Both the position numbers and the translations under genes were made by a program. DNA of 20,996 nucleotides from CAZHZT01 sp964537285. Lineage in GTDB: Bacteria > Bacteroidota > Bacteroidia > Chitinophagales > Saprospiraceae. Positions 1-7,491 of this stretch are shown piece by piece. The notes below the pieces were generated by a model. The model was not told the DNA's origin. It searched no databases and saw only the letters and a program-made list of their open reading frames with translations. Within the stretch, counting starts at the first letter, position 1; the number at the start of each line of letters is the position of its first letter. Where the stretch lies: contig CAZHZT010000102.1 of the NCBI GenBank assembly GCA_964537285.1, positions 1 to 20,996 on the forward strand, read 5' to 3'.

Positions 1-255
1 CTAACAATTTCATATATATTATGCAAAGTTATCTTGATGCGTATGCGCTAAGCGGCGTAAATTTGGTTTTGGAAATCCAAAACAAGAATTGCGGATAATT
101 CTTCTGACGCTTGTTATTTTTCTCTAATACTTGAAATTCTCAATCCTTTTTTTCTTGACAAATCAATTTTTAGTTCGTAAATTCCAGCTGTTTAAAAGTG
201 AATTACTTCTTGGGTTTATCCCCAACTGCTTAATTTTACCCACAATAAAACAGGC
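1..255. other. Intergenic region upstream of the chaperone-like operon
   Basis: No coding sequence was recognised. The stretch holds one copy of the dispersed repeat at 51-92 and, overlapping its end, a small inverted repeat (AAGAATT at 84-90, AATTCTT at 97-103). The remainder is AT-rich and must contain the promoter of the gene starting at 256, but no convincing TAnnTTTG box was found. The DNA to the left lies outside the window, so the upstream neighbour is unknown. Confidence 0.6.
51..92 (+). repeat. Dispersed palindromic repeat, copy 1
   Basis: This 42-base unit begins AGCGGCGTAAATTTGG and contains the near-palindrome TTTTGGA-AA-TCCAAAA (7-bp arms) followed by ACAAGAATTGC. It matches 36 of 40 positions with the copy at 7382-7421 and 37 of 42 with the reverse-complement copy at 10699-10740, counted by eye. 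All copies lie between genes. It resembles a REP-type or MITE-like intergenic element; no transposase that could move it is present in the window. Confidence 0.75.
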
Positions 256-2541
256 ATGCTTTACATCAACCCCTTTGAATTACTTGAAATAGAATCCACG
301 GATAAACGAGACATCAAAAAAGCTAAAAACAGGAAGTTAGCTGAGATTGAGCTCTCGGATGAAGGCGGAATATATTACAACAATCAACTTATTGATCGAT
401 CAACTTTACTAAGAATAGCCGATCAATTAAGCGATGATCAATTAGCTTTCCACTGGTTATTTATTCATCACCAACCTTTATTAAATAAGTTTTTAAAGAC
501 AGGAGATACCGATTTCTATAAAAAATATCAGCATCATGAGATGTTTGAAAACCTGCCTTTCATACATTTTATTGAACCTTATTTTATACCTGCTTTCAAA
601 AATGCCCTTTGGTTAGCTTATCATAGTCAAAATACCGAATTAGTAAAACGATTATTTCAAGCTCCCCCAATGGTTTCTATCCGGCAACGATCAAAATTAT
701 TTGATCAGCTGGAAAAGACTTTAATTAAGGTCTATCAGGAAAAATCGCATACGCTCAATTGGCTGGGAGTTTCTAACCAAAGAATACAGCAAAAAGGAGC
801 TTCACATTTACATCAAAAGGCCCTTGAAAAGCTTAACCTTCCGGGTTTAAATGCCTTACCAGAGGCTTTTTTGGAAATCCGCAATCATTTCGCACGTATG
901 CTCAAAGAGTTTGCATTGCTTATCATAAATCATTGTCAAAGCGAGAATTGGGAGTACGCCCTTGAATTGATAGATCTGGCAATGGAGCTCAATGTTAGCG
1001 CTTCGGTTGGTAAAGAAGTCATTCGGGCCAGGAATAAGATTTATGTGAAAGCCCAAAAGTCTTTATTAAGTAAGGAAGAAAAGCTTAAAAAGGCGATGCT
1101 CCAAATGGTGCAGCAGTTGCAAGATAAAAAGTTCAATCTCTCCTTTTACCGGCTTAGTCCACTAGAAGCTAGTGATGGAATTGAAGCCATTCTTGATGAT
1201 GAGGCCCTCAAAAGTACGGTAAGCGGGATAGAAGCGCTGAAAGGGCAGGTGGTTACGGTGTTATGTGAAATTGCTGTAATGGCTTGGCTTAAAAACGGAA
1301 ACAACTACCTCTTTCAATTAATCATCGAAAAGGCTAAGCGCATTGATCTTTCTTCTTCCTACAACAAAAGCCCGGATAGCTCCGCTGAAGAAGATCTGGA
1401 TCTGCTGCTGCTGGTACTCATCGGGCTTCGTAGTGCGCTGAGTGACTCTACTCTTACTAAAAACGATAAAAAAGAACGGGCATCCGGAGCCGTGGCGCTT
1501 CTTCGGTTTGTGCTTAGCCCGGAATTAATTCAGGAGTTGGTTAAAATGAATAATCCCGCTCTTCGAGCACAGATCTTCGAAGAACTCTACCCGGTTTTTC
1601 ATTTCGCCAAACGTTACAGCCCTCAAACCCTCATAGAACTGTTCCGTTCACTCAATCCGCTTGCCAATGTGGATAAAGGCTTTAAAGATATGCTGGATAA
1701 AATCCAGACTTATTCTTACCAAAAACTTAAAAAAGAAGCCGACGAAAGAGAGAAGGAACGAAAAACCAGGAGAAAACAGGCTTCTCAAAAGAGACGTGAA
1801 CCTTCCTTCTGGGAAAAATGGATCAACAATCTGGTAAAATGGCTTAGAGAAAGTTCTAATACCGGAAATAACAGGATTATCCAGTTTTCCGTTGTAGGAA
1901 TTATGGCGACTTTAATTATTTTTCTAGGATTAGTTATTGTCCCAAAATTGAACGCTACTTATGATCTGGATAAAGTGTCGGCTTATTCTGGTAGAAAGCC
2001 TGTAATCATAGATACAACGGCTAAAGTAGAACCTCTAAAAGAATATTTTGAGGAAAAATCTAAATATGAAGGCAATCGGCTGAACACCAATGAACAGCCC
2101 TTTAGTGTTTGCTTCGGAAAGGGTAAATTTGATGCGTCCACAAGAAATCAAATTACGGTGTTAAACAAAGCTGACCGCGATGTAATCGTATGTGTTTTCG
2201 GGAAAGAAGCAATCATTCGCCATGCTTATATTCGTAGCGGCGACAGAATAACGCTCGATCAATTACCGGGGGGAGAACTTAGTTTGCGCTATTACTCAGG
2301 TAAAGACTGGAATCCCACTAAGCCCAATGGCTGCAATAATTGGGGAGGCTTTGATACCGATTCTCGCTACTGGTATAGAAGAGTGCTTAAGCAGGGTTGG
2401 CTTGAATTTACGGGCAATACCTATGAATACAGTGTTTTTGCTCCTGGTACTGAAGCGTTTGAAAAAGCATTTATAGGTGCTTCCTCAACGACTTATTTTT
2501 TTAATAATAATGATCGCTATAACACTTTTATAGATAATTGA
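256..2541 (+). CDS. Membrane protein with degenerate J-like N-terminus, first gene of Hsp70-type operon
   Basis: Seen: 761 residues. Residues 4-62 (NPFELLEI...DIKKAKNRKLAEIEL...IADQLSDD) recall helices I and II of a J domain, but the HPD tripeptide that stimulates Hsp70 is absent. About 480 helix-rich residues follow, ending in a strongly basic stretch near 490-520 (KERKTRRK, QKRRE). A single transmembrane segment lies at about 541-562, so the positive-inside rule puts the long N-terminal part in the cytoplasm and about 200 residues in the periplasm. The outer domain (about 613-735) has three cysteines and the phrases HAYIRSGD and YYSGKDWNP. Inferred: an inner-membrane adaptor or co-chaperone for the Hsp70 encoded two genes downstream. 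The next ATG is two bases past its stop, so the genes are surely co-transcribed. The start ATG has no clear ribosome binding site, as is usual in this phylum. I do not recognise a named family; the J-like reading is moderate to weak. Confidence 0.85.
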   Translation: MLYINPFELLEIESTDKRDIKKAKNRKLAEIELSDEGGIYYNNQLIDRSTLLRIADQLSDDQLAFHWLFIHHQPLLNKFLKTGDTDFYKKYQHHEMFENLPFIHFIEPYFIPAFKNALWLAYHSQNTELVKRLFQAPPMVSIRQRSKLFDQLEKTLIKVYQEKSHTLNWLGVSNQRIQQKGASHLHQKALEKLNLPGLNALPEAFLEIRNHFARMLKEFALLIINHCQSENWEYALELIDLAMELNVSASVGKEVIRARNKIYVKAQKSLLSKEEKLKKAMLQMVQQLQDKKFNLSFYRLSPLEASDGIEAILDDEALKSTVSGIEALKGQVVTVLCEIAVMAWLKNGNNYLFQLIIEKAKRIDLSSSYNKSPDSSAEEDLDLLLLVLIGLRSALSDSTLTKNDKKERASGAVALLRFVLSPELIQELVKMNNPALRAQIFEELYPVFHFAKRYSPQTLIELFRSLNPLANVDKGFKDMLDKIQTYSYQKLKKEADEREKERKTRRKQASQKRREPSFWEKWINNLVKWLRESSNTGNNRIIQFSVVGIMATLIIFLGLVIVPKLNATYDLDKVSAYSGRKPVIIDTTAKVEPLKEYFEEKSKYEGNRLNTNEQPFSVCFGKGKFDASTRNQITVLNKADRDVIVCVFGKEAIIRHAYIRSGDRITLDQLPGGELSLRYYSGKDWNPTKPNGCNNWGGFDTDSRYWYRRVLKQGWLEFTGNTYEYSVFAPGTEAFEKAFIGASSTTYFFNNNDRYNTFIDN

Positions 2542-2543
2542 TA

Positions 2544-2921
2544 ATGGAAAATAAAATTAACCCTGAGCACTTCAAACTTTATATTCAATTGCTCAATCAA
2601 GCATTTGAAATAGAGAAAAAAACGGCTAAAATCCGGGAACCTAACTCAATAATTCGAAATATCAAGCGCTTAAAGGAGCTATTTGAGACTTCATTACCTG
2701 AATTCGAAGACGAACAAGCCGGCTTATTCGTTTACGATCCTCTTGGCGAACCTTATGATGAAACCCGAACCGATTGTAATGCCAGTATTGCCGGGGAAGA
2801 AACGGAAAACCTGAAAATATCCGAAGTTATTAAACCAATCATTTATCTGAAGAAAATGAACGGAGGAAACCAAATTATTCAGAAAGGAGTTGTGGTGGTA
2901 AAAGCTTCAAAGAATATATAA
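2544..2921 (+). CDS. Mini GrpE-like protein (beta-domain only), putative nucleotide exchange factor
   Basis: Seen: 125 residues from the ATG at 2544. Residues 1-50 are predicted helical; residues 61-121 match the layout of the GrpE beta-domain: DPLGEPYD (65-72, compare the usual G.PFDP), then SEVIKPIIYL and IIQKGVVVVKA (compare VI..GY....ViRpA.V.V). GrpE proteins are usually about 170-210 residues with a long paired N-terminal helix, so this one keeps little beyond the part that contacts the Hsp70 nucleotide-binding domain. A TTG at 2538 overlapping the upstream stop would add two residues; the ATG two bases after that stop is the better start. The hsp70-like gene begins six bases downstream. 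Inferred role: ADP release from that partner. It could instead be an adaptor that has lost exchange activity. The family call comes from motif reading by eye. Confidence 0.8.
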   Translation: MENKINPEHFKLYIQLLNQAFEIEKKTAKIREPNSIIRNIKRLKELFETSLPEFEDEQAGLFVYDPLGEPYDETRTDCNASIAGEETENLKISEVIKPIIYLKKMNGGNQIIQKGVVVVKASKNI

Positions 2922-2927
2922 TTCAAT

Positions 2928-5420
2928 ATGAGTCAAACTATTAATTTCGGCATTGATCTCGGAACAACCAACTCAGTGCTGGCCAAATTTGAAAATGGTA
3001 AAGTAAAGATTTTCAAGGACATCATTTCGTTGAAGGAAACCGTACCCTCAGTGGTGTTTTTCCGGAAAGAACGTATCGTTATTGGCACCAAGGCAAAAGA
3101 AAGGCTCGAAAGGGATGCCGCTAACGTGTACAGTTCTTTTAAACGAAAAATGGGTACCTCAGAATCTTATTGGGTGCCCGCCTTGGAAAACACGGTTTCT
3201 CCTCTTGAATTATCGGCTCATATTTTAAAATACCTTAAAAGCCTTACAGATGAGCAAATTGATTCTACTGTAATTACGATTCCTGCTTCTTTTGGAACCA
3301 TACAATCTAATGCTACCAAGGAAGCGGGGAAGAAAGCGGGTTTTAAGGAAGTGTATTTGTTGCAAGAACCTATCGCTGCCAGTCTGGCCTACGCCAATCA
3401 GTCGGAAGCGCAAGGGCTTGAGGAAGGTCAGTGGTTGGTATATGACCTGGGCGGAGGTACTTTTGATGTAGCGCTGGTGCGGATCATGGATGGAGAGATG
3501 AAAGTAATAGATCACGAAGGAAACAATTTTTTGGGCGGCGCCGACTTTGACCATCTTATCCTGGATCAGGTCATTATTCCTGAGCTGGAAAAGAATGGAA
3601 ACTTTACGGATCTGAAACTGGAAATGAAAAAAGCCACAGGAAAACACAATGCAGCTTATTTCAGATGTTTGAATGAGGCAGAGAAAGCCAAAATCGAATT
3701 ATCTTCCAGTAAAAAGTCTGAAATTGAGATCATTATGGATGATGATGAAGGGGATGAGGTAGATTTGTTGATTTCTATTGATCGTCGCCAATTTGAAAAA
3801 CTCATTGCACCCGTCATCGAAGATACTTTCAAAATGATCCGGAATATTATGAGTCGGAACGGATTGGGTGCAAGAGATTTGCAATCCGTCATACTGGTGG
3901 GCGGCTCTACTTATATACCTTATGTTCGGGAACGATTAGCCAGGGATCTGAAGGTAAAAGTCGATACGAGTATAGATCCGACATCAGCGGTAGCCATTGG
4001 CGCTGCTTATTTTGCGGGTACCAAGCCTAAAAATATTTCTACAGAACAAGAACCTGCTTCAAAAGAAGAAATAAAACTTCAGGTAAAAATGGCTTACCAA
4101 AAAACCAGCCAGGAAAAAGAGGAGTTTTTTTTAGCCAAGGTTACGGGAGAAATTGATGGCCTTTACTATAGGATTACTCGCCTCGACGGAGGCTTCGATA
4201 CAGGGCTAAAGCCTTTATCCGCCCAAATTGTCGAGGATCTTCCTTTGGTAGAGCATGCTTACAATGAGTTTCAGTTGCATGTATTGGATGCCCAAAGCAA
4301 TTCAGTCCCGACGAGTGCGGGCAAGATTTCGATTACTCACGGTAAGTTCAGTATCGAAGGTCAACCCCTGCCTTTCGATATCTGTATCGAGATTGACGAT
4401 CCCGATACCAATGGCACTCGCCTTGAAGTTATTTTTCAAAAAAATTGGGTGCTACCCGTTAGAAGTACAAAAGTTTTCCCTCTAAAAAGAGCTATAAAAG
4501 AAGGACGAAAAGAAGATCAGGTCTTAATCAATATAGTGGAAGGCCCTTCATACGCTATGCCAGAAGCCTGCCAGACAATCGGCTTCATAAAAATTACCGG
4601 AAATGATGTAAGCAGAGATATAGCTGCAGAATCGGATCTGGAAATTACTTTTAAAATGTCTGAGTCTCGTGACCTAGAGGTCTCCGCTTATTTAACCATG
4701 ACGGATCAGGAGTTTACGCATGTCTTTACACCAACAGAAAGACATACGCCTGTAGATGAACTGCAAAGCCAAATTACACACCTAAGCGCTAAGCTAAGAG
4801 ATGAAATTAAGGAAGCTGAAAAATATGAAGACTACGAGCGCGCTCAAAAACTGACAGAGCTGATCGGAAATATGCAACAGCTTAAAAAAGAAATTCTTGA
4901 AGTAACCCTGGAAGACGTTACCGACAAAAGGTATCAGCTGGAAGACAAAAAGCGAAAGCTGGCTCTTGAAGTAGATAAAATTACTAAAGGCAAACAGCTG
5001 CACGCCCAAAGAAAAGAATACCACGATGCTAAAGAATGGGGAAGTCGGATCATTCGAAATTACGGAACAGAAGAAGAGCGCACACGTTTCCATGAAATCA
5101 AACAAGCGGAAGATCAATTTCTCTATACCGACAGTCTGGCCAAGATAAAAGAGAAAAATGAAGAACTGAGAGAAATGATTAATCGCATTTATTGGCGTAC
5201 TCCCGATTTACTCATTGAAATCTATCATTTCTATGCCAGTCCGGTGCATGCTACCGCCTATTCTAATCCGGACCGGGCTCAAAAGTTGATTAAAGAAGGA
5301 AGAGAAGCCATTCGAAATCAAGATTGGCGAGGCTTGTCGCAAGTAAATGTCGGGTTAATAGGCATTATGCCTTTTCAAATGAGAGGGGGATTCGGAAGCG
5401 GCCGCAGTGTTGGTTTTTAG
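2928..5420 (+). CDS. Hsp70/DnaK-like ATPase with divergent, extended C-terminal half
   Basis: Seen: 830 residues against about 640 for DnaK. The nucleotide-binding domain (1-365) is intact: DLGTTNS at 10-16, K72 in FKRKMG (the DnaK K70 position), E147 in LLQEP, VYDLGGGTFD at 171-180 carrying the D173, T178 and D180 equivalents of DnaK D194/T199/D201, and the adenosine motif ILVGGSTYIP at 322-331. ATPase activity is therefore expected. The usual hydrophobic interdomain linker (VLLLD type) is not visible; instead there is a charged stretch (365-385) and about 110 unfamiliar residues before a divergent substrate-binding beta-like domain (about 500-600: STKVFPL, VLINIVEGPSY, GFIKITG). Residues about 605-760 are charged helix/coiled coil, and the protein ends in a glycine-rich tail instead of an acidic one. 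It is third in the operon with a J-like and a GrpE-like partner. It is not the housekeeping DnaK; its substrate is unknown. Confidence 0.95.
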   Translation: MSQTINFGIDLGTTNSVLAKFENGKVKIFKDIISLKETVPSVVFFRKERIVIGTKAKERLERDAANVYSSFKRKMGTSESYWVPALENTVSPLELSAHILKYLKSLTDEQIDSTVITIPASFGTIQSNATKEAGKKAGFKEVYLLQEPIAASLAYANQSEAQGLEEGQWLVYDLGGGTFDVALVRIMDGEMKVIDHEGNNFLGGADFDHLILDQVIIPELEKNGNFTDLKLEMKKATGKHNAAYFRCLNEAEKAKIELSSSKKSEIEIIMDDDEGDEVDLLISIDRRQFEKLIAPVIEDTFKMIRNIMSRNGLGARDLQSVILVGGSTYIPYVRERLARDLKVKVDTSIDPTSAVAIGAAYFAGTKPKNISTEQEPASKEEIKLQVKMAYQKTSQEKEEFFLAKVTGEIDGLYYRITRLDGGFDTGLKPLSAQIVEDLPLVEHAYNEFQLHVLDAQSNSVPTSAGKISITHGKFSIEGQPLPFDICIEIDDPDTNGTRLEVIFQKNWVLPVRSTKVFPLKRAIKEGRKEDQVLINIVEGPSYAMPEACQTIGFIKITGNDVSRDIAAESDLEITFKMSESRDLEVSAYLTMTDQEFTHVFTPTERHTPVDELQSQITHLSAKLRDEIKEAEKYEDYERAQKLTELIGNMQQLKKEILEVTLEDVTDKRYQLEDKKRKLALEVDKITKGKQLHAQRKEYHDAKEWGSRIIRNYGTEEERTRFHEIKQAEDQFLYTDSLAKIKEKNEELREMINRIYWRTPDLLIEIYHFYASPVHATAYSNPDRAQKLIKEGREAIRNQDWRGLSQVNVGLIGIMPFQMRGGFGSGRSVGF

Positions 5421-5468
5421 GGGTCATTTCATTTTGTCGCTGCCGGCAAGAGAAGAGATTATTTTTAG

Positions 5469-5484
5469 AGCTGTCCCGACAGCT
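5469..5484 (+). terminator. Possible weak terminator after the chaperone-like operon
   Basis: AGCTGTC-CC-GACAGCT forms a 7-bp perfect stem with a 2-base loop, followed after a few bases by the T-rich stretch TTTGTTCTTTTT. It lies about 50 bases after the hsp70-like stop. The two-base loop and the distance to the T tract make it a poor textbook terminator; it could equally be a fixed short palindrome. Confidence 0.3.
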
Positions 5485-5513
5485 AAGCTTTGTTCTTTTT
5501 CAAATTACTTTAG

Positions 5514-5520
5514 TATCTTG
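5514..5520 (+). promoter_or_regulatory. Damaged -7 box of the deleted AAA/PD-(D/E)XK relic
   Basis: TATCTTG sits six bases before the relic's ATG. The paralogue at 20053 has TATCTTTG five bases before its ATG, a full TAnnTTTG match, so this copy appears to have lost one T. The reading depends on the paralogue comparison. Confidence 0.35.
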
Positions 5521-5526
5521 TAGTTT

Positions 5527-5792
5527 ATGAAAAAACTACCCATTGGCATACAAGATTTTAGAATTCTTAGAGAAGGGGGGTATTTGTATATAGATAAAAC
5601 AGCCTTAATTTTCCAACTCGTGGATGAAGGAAAGTATTATTTCCTTTCTCACCAGAAAAAGCTATTGCGCAGATAAAAATAAAAAGATATGCTGAACCTT
5701 TCCGCAACGAAGAAAGAGAAGTGCGGTTAGTAGGCATTAGCTTCGGGAAAGATATAAAGGGAGTGACGGCTTGGAAGGAAGAGCTTTTATAG
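5527..5792 (+). pseudogene. Internally deleted AAA-ATPase-like/PD-(D/E)XK gene
   Basis: Seen: the ATG at 5527 opens KKLPIGIQDFRILREGG and YLYIDKTALIFQL through KYYFLS, matching the first 41 or so residues of the intact paralogues at 18389-19933 and 20053-end. At about 5648-5652 the sequence jumps to a stretch reading SPEKAIAQIKIKRYAEPF, then VRLVGISF and VTAWKEELL with a stop at 5790-5792, matching the last 46 or so residues of the 514-residue paralogue (SPEKALEQIKEKRYYQAYW, VTAVGVSF, IEAW). About 400 residues, including Walker A, Walker B and the nuclease core, are gone, and the two ends are in different frames, so the N-terminal frame stops at 5676. It cannot make an active protein. It was most likely once a full gene that lost its middle in one deletion. 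Confidence 0.85.
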
Positions 5793-5809
5793 AGGCTTTT
5801 GATTGCGTC

Positions 5810-5851
5810 AAAATAGAAGAGGCATGGGTTCCCCCATGCCTCTTCTATTTT
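5810..5851. terminator. Perfect 19-bp inverted repeat, probable bidirectional terminator
   Basis: The left arm 5810-5828 (AAAATAGAAGAGGCATGGG) is the exact reverse complement of 5833-5851, with loop TTCC. The A-rich outer left end and T-rich outer right end give a U tract on either strand. It sits between the plus-strand relic and the 3' end of the minus-strand Kelch gene (stop side at 5874), as expected for a shared terminator. Confidence 0.8.
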
Positions 5852-5873
5852 GGTGAAATTAGAAAGAAAAAAA

Positions 5874-7097
5874 CTATTCTTTCACCATTCTTTCTACAGC
5901 TCGTTCATCATTAACTGTTACTTCTATGTGGTATATTCCCGGTGTAAGGAAATCCAGGTTTAAGGTTGCAGGCAATTGATTATTTTGATAAACACTACGT
6001 CCGAAATTATCAAATATTCTAATCAACCCTTCCCCAGTATTCAAGATATCTTTTTTCCAGTTAAATTGAATCTGATCTGCAAAAGGGTTAGGGTATAGCT
6101 CGAATAAGTCCGAAGCGTTCGCAAGGTTTTGTGTAGAAGAAACCATGCCTTCTTCTAATTGGTATCGATAATTATTATTAGGCGAATAGTTTAAGAAGCC
6201 TCCAATATTGGTAGGGCCACTAAGGAGGTAAACCCAACCGTCAAGGACGAAAGAAGCAGGAGCCCAGCGTGACCATCCCGGGTGAGGAGTTAACTCTTCC
6301 CATTCATCTAGTACTGGATCGTACGACCAGAACTCTCCCTCTTGCATTGATGTGTGATCAACGCCATCACCACTTAATACGTAACCTTTGTCTTCGAAAG
6401 AAGACTGGGTGCCTGCTACGCGTCCTTCCCCGGGGAGTGTAGCTTTTTGTTCCCACTCATCATTTGTTGGGTCGTAGCGATACCATTCATTGGAAATAAA
6501 TCCATTTCCATGACCGAAGCCGACATAGATGGAATCATTCACAGCAAATTGAAAAGGGTGGTGCCGAGGCAGTGCCGGAAAATCTGGTTTTTGTTCCCAG
6601 GTATCGTTGAGCATGTCGTATTCCCACCAATCGTTTAGGTTACCAGCCGCAGAACCGCCCAAGCCCACAAAGATCTTGTCGTTGTGAACGATGAAAGCTG
6701 GGTGGATACGAGCAGAACAAGGGCATGTGGTAATTTCCGTCCAGGTTCCTGTATCCGGGTCAAATTCCCAGATATCACCTCTGTAGTTTGAACCATCAAA
6801 ACCAAATCCGAAATAAGCTTTACCGTTCCAGGTGTCGCCGATACCAAAGCCACGGCCTCCGACTGGAAAAGGGTCGAGTTCAGTCCAACTATCGGTTGTA
6901 GGGTCATATTCGAAAAAGACATTCAGGAAGAAATTTTCATCGGCTCCGGCTACAAAATAACCTTTGCCATTGAGGGCAAATCCGTAGGAATGGTCGGTAA
7001 CCAAGCCATTTGGCATAGGGGCGATTTCTTCCCACTCTTGGGCGAAAAGATAAGAAGCAAAGAAAAAAGTAAATACAAGAAGGTAGAATGATCTCAT
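5874..7097 (-). CDS. Secreted Kelch-repeat protein with T9SS type A sorting domain
   Basis: Seen: 407 residues. An N-terminal signal peptide (about 1-19, ending LFA before QEW) is followed by five to six Kelch-like blades across about 20-320, each with a W..YDP..D.W pattern (FEYDPTTDSWTEL, WEFDPDTGTWTEI, WYRYDPTNDEWEQK, WSYDPVLDEWEEL). Residues 331-407 form a T9SS type A C-terminal sorting domain, with LYPNPFADQ, RIFDNFGRSVY and LTPGIYHIEV. Family knowledge: Kelch blades build beta-propellers, and the C-terminal domain directs export across the outer membrane and is normally cut off. Inferred: a cell-surface or released beta-propeller; ligand and activity are unknown and no enzyme active site was recognised. 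It is a single-gene unit, convergent with the preceding relic and separated from it by the 5810-5851 hairpin. Confidence 0.92.
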   Translation of the reverse strand: MRSFYLLVFTFFFASYLFAQEWEEIAPMPNGLVTDHSYGFALNGKGYFVAGADENFFLNVFFEYDPTTDSWTELDPFPVGGRGFGIGDTWNGKAYFGFGFDGSNYRGDIWEFDPDTGTWTEITTCPCSARIHPAFIVHNDKIFVGLGGSAAGNLNDWWEYDMLNDTWEQKPDFPALPRHHPFQFAVNDSIYVGFGHGNGFISNEWYRYDPTNDEWEQKATLPGEGRVAGTQSSFEDKGYVLSGDGVDHTSMQEGEFWSYDPVLDEWEELTPHPGWSRWAPASFVLDGWVYLLSGPTNIGGFLNYSPNNNYRYQLEEGMVSSTQNLANASDLFELYPNPFADQIQFNWKKDILNTGEGLIRIFDNFGRSVYQNNQLPATLNLDFLTPGIYHIEVTVNDERAVERMVKE

Positions 7098-7329
7098 GAT
7101 TAATATTCGTTTGTTGTAGTCAAAAAAGGATTTGTCATTGCATTAATTCTTCAATACGATCACAGCTATACAAAACAGGTCCGTTTTAGTTTTAGGAACG
7201 GCGGAGAAAAAGCGAAAAAGTCGGCATATAATCATTTGAAGATATGGTGGAAGTCGTTTTAATACTTTTCTTCCACTCCACCCTTCAATCAAAAGTTATC
7301 GGGAATTTAAATATTAATGATATTTATCC

Positions 7330-7377
7330 AGCGATTCTCCCCTTGAATGAGATGGAGGCCGAAAGGGGAGAATCGCT
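7330..7377. repeat. 15-bp inverted repeat next to dispersed repeat copy 2
   Basis: AGCGATTCTCCCCTT (7330-7344) is exactly complementary to AAGGGGAGAATCGCT (7363-7377) around an 18-base loop. The loop and right arm contain GGCCGAAAGG, also present in the large palindrome at 10747-10827, and the dispersed repeat follows four bases later. Hairpin plus repeat therefore look like one composite intergenic element. Confidence 0.7.
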
Positions 7378-7381
7378 GCGT

Positions 7382-7421
7382 AGCGGCGTAAATTTGGTTT
7401 TAGATTTCCAAAACGAGAATT
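7382..7421 (+). repeat. Dispersed palindromic repeat, copy 2
   Basis: AGCGGCGTAAATTTGG is identical to copy 1 over its first 20 bases. The core here is TTTTAGATTTCCAAAA, so one arm of the small palindrome carries a mismatch. ACGAGAATT follows. It has the same orientation as copy 1 and lies about 70 bases before the start of the repeat-protein gene. Confidence 0.75.
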
Positions 7422-7491
7422 AGTGATATTTATCATTGAGTAAAAAAGTTTTGATTTTATTTTGTTTCCTTTCTAATCAAACAGACACATT

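Larger units (their letters stand above)
5421..5873. other. Gap between hsp70-like gene and Kelch gene
   Basis: This 453-base stretch has no intact gene. It contains a weak hairpin just after the hsp70-like gene (5469-5484), a deleted AAA/PD-(D/E)XK relic (5527-5792) with a damaged promoter box, and a perfect inverted repeat (5810-5851) that probably terminates transcription from both sides. Confidence 0.7.
7098..7491. other. Divergent intergenic region with hairpin and repeat
   Basis: This 394-base region lies between the divergent starts of the Kelch gene and the repeat-protein gene and should carry both promoters, but no convincing TAnnTTTG box was found. It contains a 15-bp-stem hairpin (7330-7377) directly abutting dispersed repeat copy 2 (7382-7421). 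No small gene was recognised. Confidence 0.6.

Noticed and set aside
256..5420. The chaperone-like operon as an anti-phage defence system
   Set aside because: No nuclease, protease, toxin or nucleotide-signalling domain is seen in the three proteins, and the adjacent nuclease relic is dead. Nothing in the sequence supports a defence role.
2928..5420. Housekeeping dnaK
   Set aside because: The C-terminal half, length, linker and tail all differ from DnaK, and the neighbours are not standard dnaJ or full-length grpE.
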